64,000 bases of DNA from positions 2,391,001 through 2,455,000 of the forward strand of contig NZ_CP012040.1 in assembly GCF_001050135.1 (NCBI RefSeq), in the 5' to 3' direction. The translations under genes and the position numbers were made by a program. The stretch is from Cyclobacterium amurskyense. GTDB taxonomy: Bacteria > Bacteroidota > Bacteroidia > Cytophagales > Cyclobacteriaceae. Positions 35,269 to 44,208 of the stretch are shown here, one piece after another; within the stretch, counting starts at the first letter, position 1; every line of letters begins with the position of its first letter. The notes under the pieces are model-generated. The model did not search any database. It was given only the letters and a program-made list of their open reading frames with translations, and had not been told where the DNA came from.

Positions 35269-37143
35269 ATGAAATCAATTGTTGTACTGTTACTGGTTTT
35301 TTCTTTCTTTTCCTCCAGCCTGGCACAGGAACTTACCCTGGTCAAAAACCGAAAATCTGACTTTACCATTATTATCCCTGAGCAACCCACTTTAGAAGAA
35401 ATTAAGGGAGCCAAGGTGTTGCAACATTATTTATTTAGAATAGCTGGTGTCGAGCTGCCTGTAAAGAAGGACAGTGGACTTCCTGGAGCGAATGAAATCC
35501 TAATAGGCAAAGTGAACCGTCCCGAGACTGCCCAATTGCCTTATGATGAAATGGGGAAAGATGGCCTTTACATAGGGAATAATGGAAAGCAGCTCATCCT
35601 AACCGGTGGGCCAAAGAAAGGCGTGGAGTATGCAGTTTATACTTTTCTAGAGCAGTACCTGGGGTGTAAAAAATATACCGCAACCTTTGAAGTAGTTCCC
35701 CAACAAAAGACCATTAAAATCCCCCAAGTGGCTGACCTTCAAGTTCCTGATTTCAGCTTTAGGGAGGTTTATTACAACCATGCCTATGATCCTAAATTCA
35801 TGGACTGGCACAAGTTGCATTCGCATACTGAGCGGGGTGAGATTCCTGCTGAATGGGGGCACTGGGTGCATACTTTTCATAGTTTTCTCAATCCAGAAGA
35901 ATATGGTGAAAGTCATCCTGAATATTTTAGCTTTTATGAGGGCAAGCGACACCCTGGATTGGTGCCATCATGGGATGGAAAAAGCGTACAACCTGAATCC
36001 CAACTCTGCCTAACCAATCCGGATGTTCTTGAGATTGTTTGCGAGAATCTTCAAAAAGCCATTGATAAGAAACCCGATGCCCTTTATTGGTCTGTTAGCC
36101 AGAATGACAATGTGAATTATTGCCAATGTGAGCATTGTGCCGCCTTGGATGCCAAGTATGCGGCTTTTGCTCCTGAGGAAAAAATGTATGCCACCCATAG
36201 TGGTGAATACCCAGCGCTAGGCATGGGGTCCATGTTGACCTTTGTCAATAAGGTAGCTGAGCGTTTTCCAGACAAAATCATCTCTACCCTTGCTTACCAG
36301 TATACGAGGGTGCCTCCCAAGGATATTGTACCTCGTGAAAATGTCAATATCATGCTCTGTAGCATAGAGAGCACTCGGAATGAGCCAATGGAATCGGGTG
36401 ATCCCGACTTCAGCAATGACCTGAAAGGCTGGGGGCAGATTACAGACAATATCTTGGTATGGGATTACAATATTCAATTTGCCAATTTGCTGGCTCCTTT
36501 TCCTAATCTCCGTACCCTGCAACCCAATATTTCCTTTCTTCGCGACAACAATGTGAGTGCGGTGTTTGCACAAGGCAATATTCAGGCTGGTGGGGAGTCT
36601 GCTGAAATAAGGGCCTACTTATTGGCCAAACTGCTTTGGAACCCAGACTTGGATGCAGAAAAAGAAATGGAGGATTTTTGGAAGGCTTATTACGGCAAAG
36701 CAGCACCCTATATTAAGGATTATATTAGCCTGTTGCATGAGAATAATCAGGGATTTACAGGCAGGAAAATGTCCATATTTGGAAATCCTAAACAAGAAAA
36801 AGACAGCTTTCTTAGCCCTGCATTATTGTCAAAATACAACGAGCTCTTTGACAAAGCAGAGAAAGCAGTTAGAAGAAATCCTGAACAACTTAAACGGGTA
36901 AAATCCGCCCGACTGCCAGTGACCTTTGCCATGCTGGAAATTATAAAAGAAGAGGAGGGAGGTAATTGGAAAACCTATCAAGAAGGAGACCAAAAGAAAC
37001 TTAAACTCCCAGAAGAGGTAAGCAATCTGTTATACGATTTTTACTTCCAGTGTATGGATACAGAAGTCAGCAGGCTCTCCGAATGGCATACCACGCCGAA
37101 GGAATACCTTCGTAATTATCAATTATTAATTGTTAATGAATAG
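35269..37143 (+). CDS. Secreted DUF4838 protein, probable glycoside hydrolase
   Basis: A 624-residue exported protein. The ATG at 35269 is chosen because it opens a signal peptide (MKSIVVLLLVFSFFSSSLAQ); an ATG 12 codons upstream is possible. The N-terminal part resembles the alpha-beta domain found before GH20/GH67 catalytic domains ('GAKVLQHYLFRIAGVELPVK', 'EILIGKVNRPE'). The DUF4838 region follows, with 'YWSVSQNDNVNYCQCEHCA' and 'ERFPDKIISTLAYQY'. The paired Cys in CQCEHC is typical. The substrate is unknown. Monocistronic; repeats follow at once. Confidence 0.88.
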   Translation: MKSIVVLLLVFSFFSSSLAQELTLVKNRKSDFTIIIPEQPTLEEIKGAKVLQHYLFRIAGVELPVKKDSGLPGANEILIGKVNRPETAQLPYDEMGKDGLYIGNNGKQLILTGGPKKGVEYAVYTFLEQYLGCKKYTATFEVVPQQKTIKIPQVADLQVPDFSFREVYYNHAYDPKFMDWHKLHSHTERGEIPAEWGHWVHTFHSFLNPEEYGESHPEYFSFYEGKRHPGLVPSWDGKSVQPESQLCLTNPDVLEIVCENLQKAIDKKPDALYWSVSQNDNVNYCQCEHCAALDAKYAAFAPEEKMYATHSGEYPALGMGSMLTFVNKVAERFPDKIISTLAYQYTRVPPKDIVPRENVNIMLCSIESTRNEPMESGDPDFSNDLKGWGQITDNILVWDYNIQFANLLAPFPNLRTLQPNISFLRDNNVSAVFAQGNIQAGGESAEIRAYLLAKLLWNPDLDAEKEMEDFWKAYYGKAAPYIKDYISLLHENNQGFTGRKMSIFGNPKQEKDSFLSPALLSKYNELFDKAEKAVRRNPEQLKRVKSARLPVTFAMLEIIKEEEGGNWKTYQEGDQKKLKLPEEVSNLLYDFYFQCMDTEVSRLSEWHTTPKEYLRNYQLLIVNE

Positions 37144-37184
37144 GTTTTTAATTGTTAATTATCAATGGTTAATTGTTAATGTTG

Positions 37185-37328
37185 GTTATCGTGAAATATT
37201 GCATTAACACTTATTCTGCTTTGTAGAAGTTGTACTGAAAGGAAAGGGCCAGTATTTACGAAGTAAAAACCGATACCGCTTACGGTTTCTAAAAGGAAGC
37301 GTCAAATCCTCACTATTAACGATGACCA
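37185..37328. repeat. Structured 145-bp repeat, copy 1
   Basis: Flanked on both sides by TTAATTGTTAAT-type A/T runs. It shares with copies 2 and 3 the blocks GTAGAAGTT, CCAGT(8 nt)..., AAAACCGA, GCTTACG, AAAAGGA and TAACGA in the same order and spacing. The core hairpin is GTATTTAC-GAA-GTAAAAAC. Confidence 0.75.
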
Positions 37329-37360
37329 TTCCTTTTTCATTAACAAAGAATAATTTACCA

Positions 37361-37714
37361 TTAACAATTATTCTTTGTTGTTCGTAAGATGCTAGTAACC
37401 AGTTTAATTAACTCAACAGCGTCTGCGTTGATGCTTGAAAATTGTTCTTCACTAAGGTAGTTTGTTTCATTTAATAGTTCGAGCCAATAAACTGTTTCGT
37501 TTATTTCTTTTTGAGCAATGGCTAATTTATGGACAAAATCTCTTTTGGATTCAGCATGCTCACTTTCCCTTACCATCGCCCCAACGCTGGTTCCACTCCT
37601 TAAAAGTTGCTTTGAGAGAACAAACTCTTTCTTCTCTTCACACAAAAACCGGTATAGCTTGACTACTCTGACAGCAAATGCAAAACTCTTCGTTTTAACA
37701 ATGTTCTCCTTCAT
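37361..37714 (-). CDS. Four-helix-bundle protein, S23/IVP type
   Basis: A 117-residue protein of the family first seen inside 23S rRNA intervening sequences (TIGR02436-like). 'FAVRVVKLYRFL', 'LSKQLLRSGTSVGAMVRESE', 'DFVHKLAIAQKEINETVYWLELL' in part, and 'ELIKLVTSILRTT' are the four helices, with the typical 'RSGTSVGA' turn. It is not in an rRNA gene here. It sits between copies 1 and 2 of a structured repeat and all are embedded in TTAACAATTAAT-type runs. Family members are thought to bind nucleic acid; a role for this one is not known. Confidence 0.9.
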   Translation of the reverse strand: MKENIVKTKSFAFAVRVVKLYRFLCEEKKEFVLSKQLLRSGTSVGAMVRESEHAESKRDFVHKLAIAQKEINETVYWLELLNETNYLSEEQFSSINADAVELIKLVTSILRTTKNNC

Positions 37715-37758
37715 AATTTTTTTTAATTATTAATGGTTAATTGTTAATTATCAATGTT

Positions 37759-37910
37759 GTTTACCGTGCACCATCGCATCCATACAGGTCCTGCATAGTA
37801 GAAGTTGTTTTCGAAGGATAAGTCCAGTTTTTGCATCGCAAAAACCGACGCTGCTTACGTTTGCTAAAAGGAGACGTAAAACTCTCTCTATAAACGACAA
37901 GCATCCTTTA
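37759..37910. repeat. Structured 145-bp repeat, copy 2
   Basis: Contains GTAGAAGTTGTTTTCGAAGG, then ATAAGTCC and the perfect hairpin GTTTTTGC-ATC-GCAAAAAC, then CCGACGCTGCTTACG. It lies directly upstream of the four-helix-bundle gene (minus strand) and shares a run of over 30 identical bases with copy 3. Confidence 0.85.
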
Positions 37911-37948
37911 ATAATTATTAATTGCTCAATGGTTAATTATTAATGTTT

Positions 37949-38100
37949 GTTGACGTGGTATAATGGATTAACCCTAGACCTGCTTAGTAGAAGTTATTTC
38001 CGAAGGATAAGTCCAGTTTTTGCATCGCAAAAACCGACACCGCTTGCGATTGCCACAAGGAGACCTTAAATCCTTGCTATAAACGTTAACCACCCCTTTC
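37949..38100. repeat. Structured 145-bp repeat, copy 3
   Basis: Contains GTAGAAGTTATTTCCGAAGG, ATAAGTCC, the same GTTTTTGC-ATC-GCAAAAAC hairpin and CCGACACCGCTTGCG. It is followed by TTAACAATTAATAATTAAC runs up to the stop of the next minus-strand gene. Confidence 0.85.
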
Positions 38101-38124
38101 TCATTAACAATTAACAATTAATAA

Positions 38125-39183
38125 TTAACAATTAATAATCTCCCCAATCGCTCCGACCAAGGCTTCAAGATCAGTTGGAAGGTGCCAGGCGGACAATATG
38201 ATGCGGTTAACTGGAGGACTAGCGGGAAATGGATAAGGAAATGAAGATAGCGCAAACCCTTTTTCATGTAATTTGTCTACCCAGTGCTCAGGAGCAAAGG
38301 AAATGACAGGGTACTGGGGCAACATTTTGAATTCCTCTAGCTGAGAAACAGCGGAGAGCATGTAGTGGAGGTTTTTACTCAGCTTTTGTTGCTGACTTTG
38401 GTAGATGTCCTGGCCCTCCAAAAATGCATTTAGAAATGCCGGAGCAGGAGGGGAAGAGGTACGATAGACTGCATTTTCTCTAACCTTGTCTATCAGTGGC
38501 TGGCTACCCAAAATAATGCCTGCTGGAAGGGCAAGCGCCTTGCCCAGTGAGCCACAAACCATCAGTTCCACGGGAAGATTTTTCCATTGGGCATAGGTGC
38601 CAAATAGGCCTTTGCCCAGAACGCCAAAGGCATGGCTGTCGTCTACCAGTAGGTAGTACTTATTGGCGGGAGAAAGTTTTTTGGTCCATTCGAAATCATG
38701 AATTTCAGGAATTAGGGGATTTACCGCATTGGATAGCAGAAGGACCTTTTGTCCCAACAGCTTCTTTGATTTAGCGATACATCTTTTTTGCCATTGCTGG
38801 TGGGAAAGATCGGACTGTTGCTGACTTTCATAGGTGATGGCCGGATGGGTGTCGGGTGCAGTCCAGGTCAGGTCTACCAAAGGTCTTAAGGTATTCAGCG
38901 CAAGTTGACCTGCCATAAAACCGCTACTCAGAAGAGCCGCCGCTTCCGCTCCTGACCCAGCTGCAAAATGTGCTTCAAAGGTATCGTAAATCGGCAATTG
39001 TACATTGCTGTTGCGGCTTGAGCCATGATTTGGGCCGTGCTTTAAAATACTATCAATAAGTACTTGCCTAAATTCCGGCTGACTGCCCATACCAAGGTAA
39101 GAAGTACCGCTAAAATGCAGGTATCTTTTTCCTTCGCTAACGATTTCTCTGTCAGGAAGAGGGGTGAAATAGGAATGGCTCAT
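38125..39183 (-). CDS. PLP-dependent alpha-oxoamine synthase-like enzyme (BioF/Kbl family)
   Basis: A 352-residue fold-type I enzyme. 'LHFSGTSYLGMGSQPEF', 'HGPNHGSSRNSNVQLP', 'LVDDSHAFGVLGKGLFG' with the PLP-binding Asp and His, and 'VCGSLGKALALPAGIILG' with the Schiff-base Lys are the family blocks. Relatives condense an amino acid with an acyl-CoA. It is shorter than typical BioF and no biotin gene is nearby, so a biotin role is doubtful. It follows the dipeptide epimerase gene by 14 bp and is co-transcribed. Confidence 0.82.
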   Translation of the reverse strand: MSHSYFTPLPDREIVSEGKRYLHFSGTSYLGMGSQPEFRQVLIDSILKHGPNHGSSRNSNVQLPIYDTFEAHFAAGSGAEAAALLSSGFMAGQLALNTLRPLVDLTWTAPDTHPAITYESQQQSDLSHQQWQKRCIAKSKKLLGQKVLLLSNAVNPLIPEIHDFEWTKKLSPANKYYLLVDDSHAFGVLGKGLFGTYAQWKNLPVELMVCGSLGKALALPAGIILGSQPLIDKVRENAVYRTSSPPAPAFLNAFLEGQDIYQSQQQKLSKNLHYMLSAVSQLEEFKMLPQYPVISFAPEHWVDKLHEKGFALSSFPYPFPASPPVNRIILSAWHLPTDLEALVGAIGEIINC

Positions 39184-39197
39184 GGCTAATTATTGGT

Positions 39198-40208
39198 TTA
39201 TAGAAGTAAGGCACCTGTTCCATTCCTGTCTGGAAAAGTCACATGATCGTCGAAAATTTCCACCCCACTAGCGATATCCTTAGACAAAAGCATGGCTCCA
39301 TCCATGTCTACATAATCCAGAAGAGGAGCGATATGGGCAATGGCGGAAATGCCTACAGAAGATTCAGTCATGCAGCCTACCATGGTTTTCATACCCAAAG
39401 ATTTGGCCTCTTTAAGCATTCGCAGCCCAGGAGTGATTCCTCCGGCTTTGACCAGTTTAACATTGATGCCATGGAAGTACCCCTGACATTTGGCAACGTC
39501 TCCTTCTGTTATACAACTCTCATCTGCGATTACTGGTAGGGCGCTTTTGGCAAAAACCTTCTTCATTCCCTCAAAGTCATCTTTTGGGAGAGGTTGCTCC
39601 ATAAACTCTACATTAAGATCTGCCAGTTCTTGGGAATAAGCGATGGCTTGATCCGCATTCCATGCGCAGTTGGCATCAATTCTAAAAGTGGCATCAGTAT
39701 GTTTACGCAACTCCCTGATGATTTCCATATCATTGGCAGTTCCCAGTTTGATTTTATATAGAGGCCAGTCCATTTCCTTCATTTTTTCAACCATTTTGCT
39801 GATGGGAGCAATGCCTATGGTGAAATTGGTTACTGGTATTTTATTTGGGTCAAGCTCAAGTAATTCGTAGAGTTTCTTAGCCTGTAGCTTGGCATACAAA
39901 TCCCAGGCAGCCATGTCCAAAGCACATTGAGCAAAAGGATTGCCTTTAAAGTAAGGGGCAGTAATGGTCCAAAGTTCTTCCGGGTGTATGGGATCCAGCT
40001 TTGTCAGTTTCTCCGCTACCTGTACCAGACAGGATTGCAAATTATCCAAAGTAATTCCATAAAAAGGGTTGGTTGTGGACTCTCCCAGACCGTAATGTTC
40101 ACCATGAATCAGTTTTACGATCATGGTGTCTTGAACATCTCTGCTTTGGTGGGCAATAGTAAAAGTATGTTTTAATGGTAATTTGTGCGGAAGTAGTTCC
40201 AGTTTCAT
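39198..40208 (-). CDS. Dipeptide epimerase (L-Ala-D/L-Glu epimerase type)
   Basis: A 336-residue enolase-superfamily enzyme of the muconate-lactonizing branch. The catalytic 'YKIKLG' KxK pair, metal ligands in 'FRIDANCAW', 'VEFMEQPL' and 'PVIADES', and the second base Lys in 'GINVKLVKAGGI' are all in place. 'VGCMTESSVGISA' closes the barrel. The group racemises dipeptides such as L-Ala-D-Glu from murein, matching the divergent carboxypeptidase gene and the PLP enzyme in the same operon. Confidence 0.9.
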   Translation of the reverse strand: MKLELLPHKLPLKHTFTIAHQSRDVQDTMIVKLIHGEHYGLGESTTNPFYGITLDNLQSCLVQVAEKLTKLDPIHPEELWTITAPYFKGNPFAQCALDMAAWDLYAKLQAKKLYELLELDPNKIPVTNFTIGIAPISKMVEKMKEMDWPLYKIKLGTANDMEIIRELRKHTDATFRIDANCAWNADQAIAYSQELADLNVEFMEQPLPKDDFEGMKKVFAKSALPVIADESCITEGDVAKCQGYFHGINVKLVKAGGITPGLRMLKEAKSLGMKTMVGCMTESSVGISAIAHIAPLLDYVDMDGAMLLSKDIASGVEIFDDHVTFPDRNGTGALLL

Positions 40209-40377
40209 ATAGTGGTAGGCTGGGGTTTTACATGAATGTCTCTGATCAAAAAGGCCGTATTTAATTTATATATAGCCGTAATTTAAATAAGTACTCTTAT
40301 TACTGTTTGCTTATTTGGGCCCATAAATTTAATTAAATTTCACCATATTTACATAGTAACCAACCTTCAGTCGTCCA

Positions 40378-41847
40378 ATGAGATCTTGTTCTGGAATACC
40401 ATTGTTTCTATTTGTTTCACTGTTTTTTGCTTGTCAGCCAGTCAAGGAAAAAACTGAAAGTATCAACCCAAAACTTTTGGAAAATGCTTTTACAAAATAC
40501 AAAGCTCCAGAGATAGACAATAGGCGTTATGGATATGAGATTATCGCTCCTTTGATTGCTAAAAGGAAAGATGTGTTTGAGACTACTGTGCTTGGTAAGT
40601 CAGTGGAAGGACGACCTATCAACACCTTGACCTATGGGGAAGGGGAAAAGAAAGTACTACTTTGGTCTCAGATGCATGGCAATGAGAGCACCGCCACCAT
40701 GGCCCTTTTCGATCTTTTCAATTTTCTGGAAGGTTCCGCTGATGATGGCTTTGAGTTCATTCGCTCGGCCATACATAAGAATTTGCTGCTTCGATTTATT
40801 CCCATGCTCAATCCAGATGGAGCAGAAAGGTTTGTTCGAAGAAATGCGCAACAAATTGACCTCAATAGGGATGCTGTTCGCCAAAGTACACCCGAGGGGA
40901 TTATACTCAAGCGTGCAAGGGATGATTTTGAGCCGGAATTCGGTTTCAATCTTCACGATCAAAACAGGTATTATAACGTAGAAGGCACCGCTCTTCCGGC
41001 TACCATTTCCTTTCTTGCTCCTGCCTACAATGAAGCCCGTGAAGTGAATGCGGTTAGAAGCAAAGCCATGAAGGTGATCGTTGGGATGGACCAATTGTTA
41101 CAGCAGGTGGTTCCTGGTCAGGTAGGTAAATACGATGACAGCTTTGAGCCCAGGGCTTTTGGGGACAATATTCAAAAGTGGGGCACGAGTACCATATTGA
41201 TAGAATCAGGCGCTTATCCTGGGGATAGGGAGAAACAATATATTCGCCAGCTAAATTTCATGATACTGCTTAATGCCTTGTATGAGATTGCTACAGAGAG
41301 TTATAATCAGTATACGGAAGAAGCTTACCATGACATCCCGGAGAATGATTCCAAGCTGATGGACTTGTTGATAAAAAATGTAGAAACTAAAGCCGGGGAT
41401 TATAGTTACCTCACAGACATAGGGATCAAAATTAGTGAGTTGTTTCTAGATAGCCTTATTTTGATGAAAGGAAATATTGCCGATTGGGGGGATTTATCTG
41501 TGTACTATGGTCATGAGGAAATAGAAGCTAAGGGAATGGAGCTAGAAAAAGGAAAAATCTGGCCGGAAGTAATTCCCTTTGAAAAACTAGATAGGGCAAG
41601 GGGGATGGATTTGCTCAAAGAGGGTTATTTGGCCGTTGAAACGGACAAAATCCACAAGGGAAAAGTACATCAATTACCAATCCTTGTCTTCACCGAAGGA
41701 AATACTCCGAACTTGGAATCTACATTGGATGGGAGTCCATTGTTTTACCTGAAAACAAATGGAATTAGGAAAATGGCTATAATTAATGGTCATGTGATCC
41801 CACTTGACTCGAGTGATAATTTATTTTTCTGGGGAATAATAGAATAG
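40378..41847 (+). CDS. M14-family zinc carboxypeptidase, exported
   Basis: A 489-residue metallopeptidase with an N-terminal lipoprotein-like signal ('SLFFACQPVKEK'). Zinc ligands are in 'QMHGNESTATMALF' (HxxE) and the His of 'FNLHDQNRYYN'. 'MLNPDGAERFVRRNA' and 'IDLNRDA' supply the carboxylate-binding Arg/Asn, and 'ILIESGAYPGD' the catalytic Glu. It is divergent from the dipeptide epimerase across 169 bp. Together they suggest trimming of murein-like peptides outside and epimerisation inside. Confidence 0.88.
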   Translation: MRSCSGIPLFLFVSLFFACQPVKEKTESINPKLLENAFTKYKAPEIDNRRYGYEIIAPLIAKRKDVFETTVLGKSVEGRPINTLTYGEGEKKVLLWSQMHGNESTATMALFDLFNFLEGSADDGFEFIRSAIHKNLLLRFIPMLNPDGAERFVRRNAQQIDLNRDAVRQSTPEGIILKRARDDFEPEFGFNLHDQNRYYNVEGTALPATISFLAPAYNEAREVNAVRSKAMKVIVGMDQLLQQVVPGQVGKYDDSFEPRAFGDNIQKWGTSTILIESGAYPGDREKQYIRQLNFMILLNALYEIATESYNQYTEEAYHDIPENDSKLMDLLIKNVETKAGDYSYLTDIGIKISELFLDSLILMKGNIADWGDLSVYYGHEEIEAKGMELEKGKIWPEVIPFEKLDRARGMDLLKEGYLAVETDKIHKGKVHQLPILVFTEGNTPNLESTLDGSPLFYLKTNGIRKMAIINGHVIPLDSSDNLFFWGIIE

Positions 41848-41997
41848 CGCGTTGAGTAGGTGTAATCGACTAAAATAGAATCAATTGGCGTTATTTATTT
41901 TTTTAAACGCCAATAGAAATTGGCTGAATTCTTGTATTTGTACCCGTAAATTGTTAAAATCAGGCATGTTAAATTTAAATAAAACCAAAATATAACC

Positions 41998-42714
41998 ATG
42001 CAAAGCAAATCTACTGTAGAAGAAATTAAAGAAAGATTTGACAAGGATGTTGAGCGATTTTCTAATTTAGAGACCGGCCAGCAAGCGACAATTGACGCAC
42101 CATTATGCATGGAATTGATTGCAAATGCCGCTTTAGCTACTAGCCCTAAAGCAGAAAATTTATTAGATATCGGCTGTGGTGCTGGGAATCTTTCCCTAAA
42201 GGTATTGCAGCATTTTCCTCAGATGAACAGTGACCTGCTGGATCTAAGTCAACCTATGCTAACCAAGGCCAAAGACAGGGTTTCTTGGGCCACTACAGGC
42301 AAGGTTAACACCATTCAAGCTGACCTCAGGGATGCTAAATTGGAAGAAGGTAAATATGACATTATCATTGCGGCAGCAGTTTTGCACCACCTTAGAGATG
42401 AGCAAGATTGGGAAAATGCCTTTACCAAAATTTTCAAACTTTTGGCGCCAGGGGGTAGTTTATGGATTTCAGATCTCGTAAAACACGATAATCCAGAGAT
42501 TCAGAAAATGATGTGGAATTGGTACGGTAGCTACTTGGAAAAGCTAAATGGAGTTGAGTACCGTGAGAATGTTTTCGATTACATAGAAAAAGAAGACAGC
42601 CCAAGGTCTTTGCTTTTTCAAGTGAACCTAATGGAAAAAGTAGGATTTACCGGCATAGAAATCTTGCACAAGCATTGCTGTTTTGCTGCTTTTGGTGGTA
42701 GTAAACCTAAATAA
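41998..42714 (+). CDS. Class I SAM-dependent methyltransferase
   Basis: A 238-residue cytoplasmic methyltransferase with SAM-binding motif I 'LLDIGCGAGNLSLKVL', an acidic motif II region 'NSDLLDLSQPML', and 'DIIIAAAVLHHLRDE' for motif IV. The substrate is unknown. A single gene ending 40 bp from convergent radA. Confidence 0.88.
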   Translation: MQSKSTVEEIKERFDKDVERFSNLETGQQATIDAPLCMELIANAALATSPKAENLLDIGCGAGNLSLKVLQHFPQMNSDLLDLSQPMLTKAKDRVSWATTGKVNTIQADLRDAKLEEGKYDIIIAAAVLHHLRDEQDWENAFTKIFKLLAPGGSLWISDLVKHDNPEIQKMMWNWYGSYLEKLNGVEYRENVFDYIEKEDSPRSLLFQVNLMEKVGFTGIEILHKHCCFAAFGGSKPK

Positions 42715-42754
42715 TCAAGATGTAGCATGAAATTTCACTGGAAGAGATGCACTT

Positions 42755-44131
42755 CTATAGAAATATATGACGGTACATTTCTTCCAGTTTACTTACAGCC
42801 ACAACCTCGATTTGGTATTTGTCTAGTTCTAGGCCTTTGATAGCGTATCGGGAAAGCATAATTTTTTTGAAACCCATTTTTGCCGCTTCTGCAATTCTAT
42901 TCTCAATCCTGTTTACAGCACGGACTTCTCCTCCCAAGCCAATTTCTCCGGCAAAACAAATTCCAGGATCTATTGCCTTGTCTTCATAGGAAGAGATAAT
43001 AGAAGCCACTACAGATAAATCCAATCCTGGGTCATCCACCCTAAGTCCTCCGGCGACATTAAGAAATACATCTTGTTGCCCCAATCGCATGCCTCCTCTT
43101 TTTTCTAAAACTGCCAACAACATGTTCAGTCGTTTGGCATCGTGACCAGTACTGCTCCTTTGAGGAGTGCCATATGTGGCGGGACTGACCAGGGACTGAA
43201 TTTCGATCAATAATGGTCTGTTGCCTTCAAGCATTGCCCCAATGGCCACACCATTTAATTGCTCATCCCGCTGCGTCATTAATATTTCAGAAGGATTGGT
43301 AACAGGCCTCAGTCCATTGGCATGCATTTCATAAATGCCCAATTCATTGGTAGATCCAAACCTGTTTTTAGAGGTGCGTAGAATTCTATAACTTAAATGT
43401 CTGTCACCTTCAAACTGCAAAACTGTATCCACCATATGTTCCAAGATTTTCGGTCCTGCGATGGTTCCATCTTTGGTGATATGGCCAATTAAGAAAACAG
43501 GTGTTCCTGTTTCTTTGGCAAACTTCATTAGTTCGGCAGTACATTCTCTCACCTGACTGACCGATCCTGCAGCTGACTCTACATATTGGCTGTGGAGGGT
43601 TTGGATGGAATCGATGACCAGAAGGTCTGGTTTCAGTAATTCGATCTGTTGAAAGATATGTTGGGTTTTGGTCTCTGAAAGTACAAAGCACTCGTCGGAA
43701 TGGTGCTTCATGCGCTCACTACGCATTTTTATCTGGGTTTCACTTTCCTCTCCCGAGACGTAAAGCACCTTTGTATTTGAAAGCATCAAAGCAATCTGCA
43801 ACATAAGCGTAGATTTACCTATCCCCGGTTCACCGCCTATTAAAACCAAAGACCCAGGCACTATTCCCCCACCCAGTACCCGGTCCAGTTCTACATCACC
43901 AGTGATCAGGCGAGATTGTTCTTCAAAGGTTATTTCCTTTAAGGGTTTGGGTTGGTTGGCTTTTTTGCTGCTATTGCTACTCGCTTTCCAACCGCCTCTT
44001 TGGGTTTCTTCCTTTTGCACAACTTCTTCTACAAAAGTATTCCATTCTCCACAGGAGGGACATTTACCTGTCCACTTGGGACTTTCTACGCCACAGTTTT
44101 GACAAAAAAAGGAGGTCTTTATTTTAGCCAC
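42755..44131 (-). CDS. radA: DNA repair protein RadA
   Basis: A 458-residue RecA-like helicase that helps process recombination intermediates. The N-terminal zinc finger 'CQNCGVESPKWTGKCPSCGEW' has four Cys, Walker A is 'GGEPGIGKSTLMLQ', the RadA signature is 'KNRFGS', and the C-terminal Lon-like domain has 'DVFLNVAGGLRVDDPGLDLS'. The start is GTG at 44131. Confidence 0.97.
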   Translation of the reverse strand: MAKIKTSFFCQNCGVESPKWTGKCPSCGEWNTFVEEVVQKEETQRGGWKASSNSSKKANQPKPLKEITFEEQSRLITGDVELDRVLGGGIVPGSLVLIGGEPGIGKSTLMLQIALMLSNTKVLYVSGEESETQIKMRSERMKHHSDECFVLSETKTQHIFQQIELLKPDLLVIDSIQTLHSQYVESAAGSVSQVRECTAELMKFAKETGTPVFLIGHITKDGTIAGPKILEHMVDTVLQFEGDRHLSYRILRTSKNRFGSTNELGIYEMHANGLRPVTNPSEILMTQRDEQLNGVAIGAMLEGNRPLLIEIQSLVSPATYGTPQRSSTGHDAKRLNMLLAVLEKRGGMRLGQQDVFLNVAGGLRVDDPGLDLSVVASIISSYEDKAIDPGICFAGEIGLGGEVRAVNRIENRIAEAAKMGFKKIMLSRYAIKGLELDKYQIEVVAVSKLEEMYRHIFL

Positions 44132-44208
44132 AGTTAATTTAATTGGTAAGCGGTCAGTAATTATTTCGTAGGAGGATATTTAGGAATGGGTCTTTTTAGA
44201 AGACCACA

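Noticed and set aside
37150..38137. Repeats as a fragment of an rRNA operon with an intervening sequence
   Set aside because: Flanks do not resemble 23S rRNA; they are protein genes and A/T runs.
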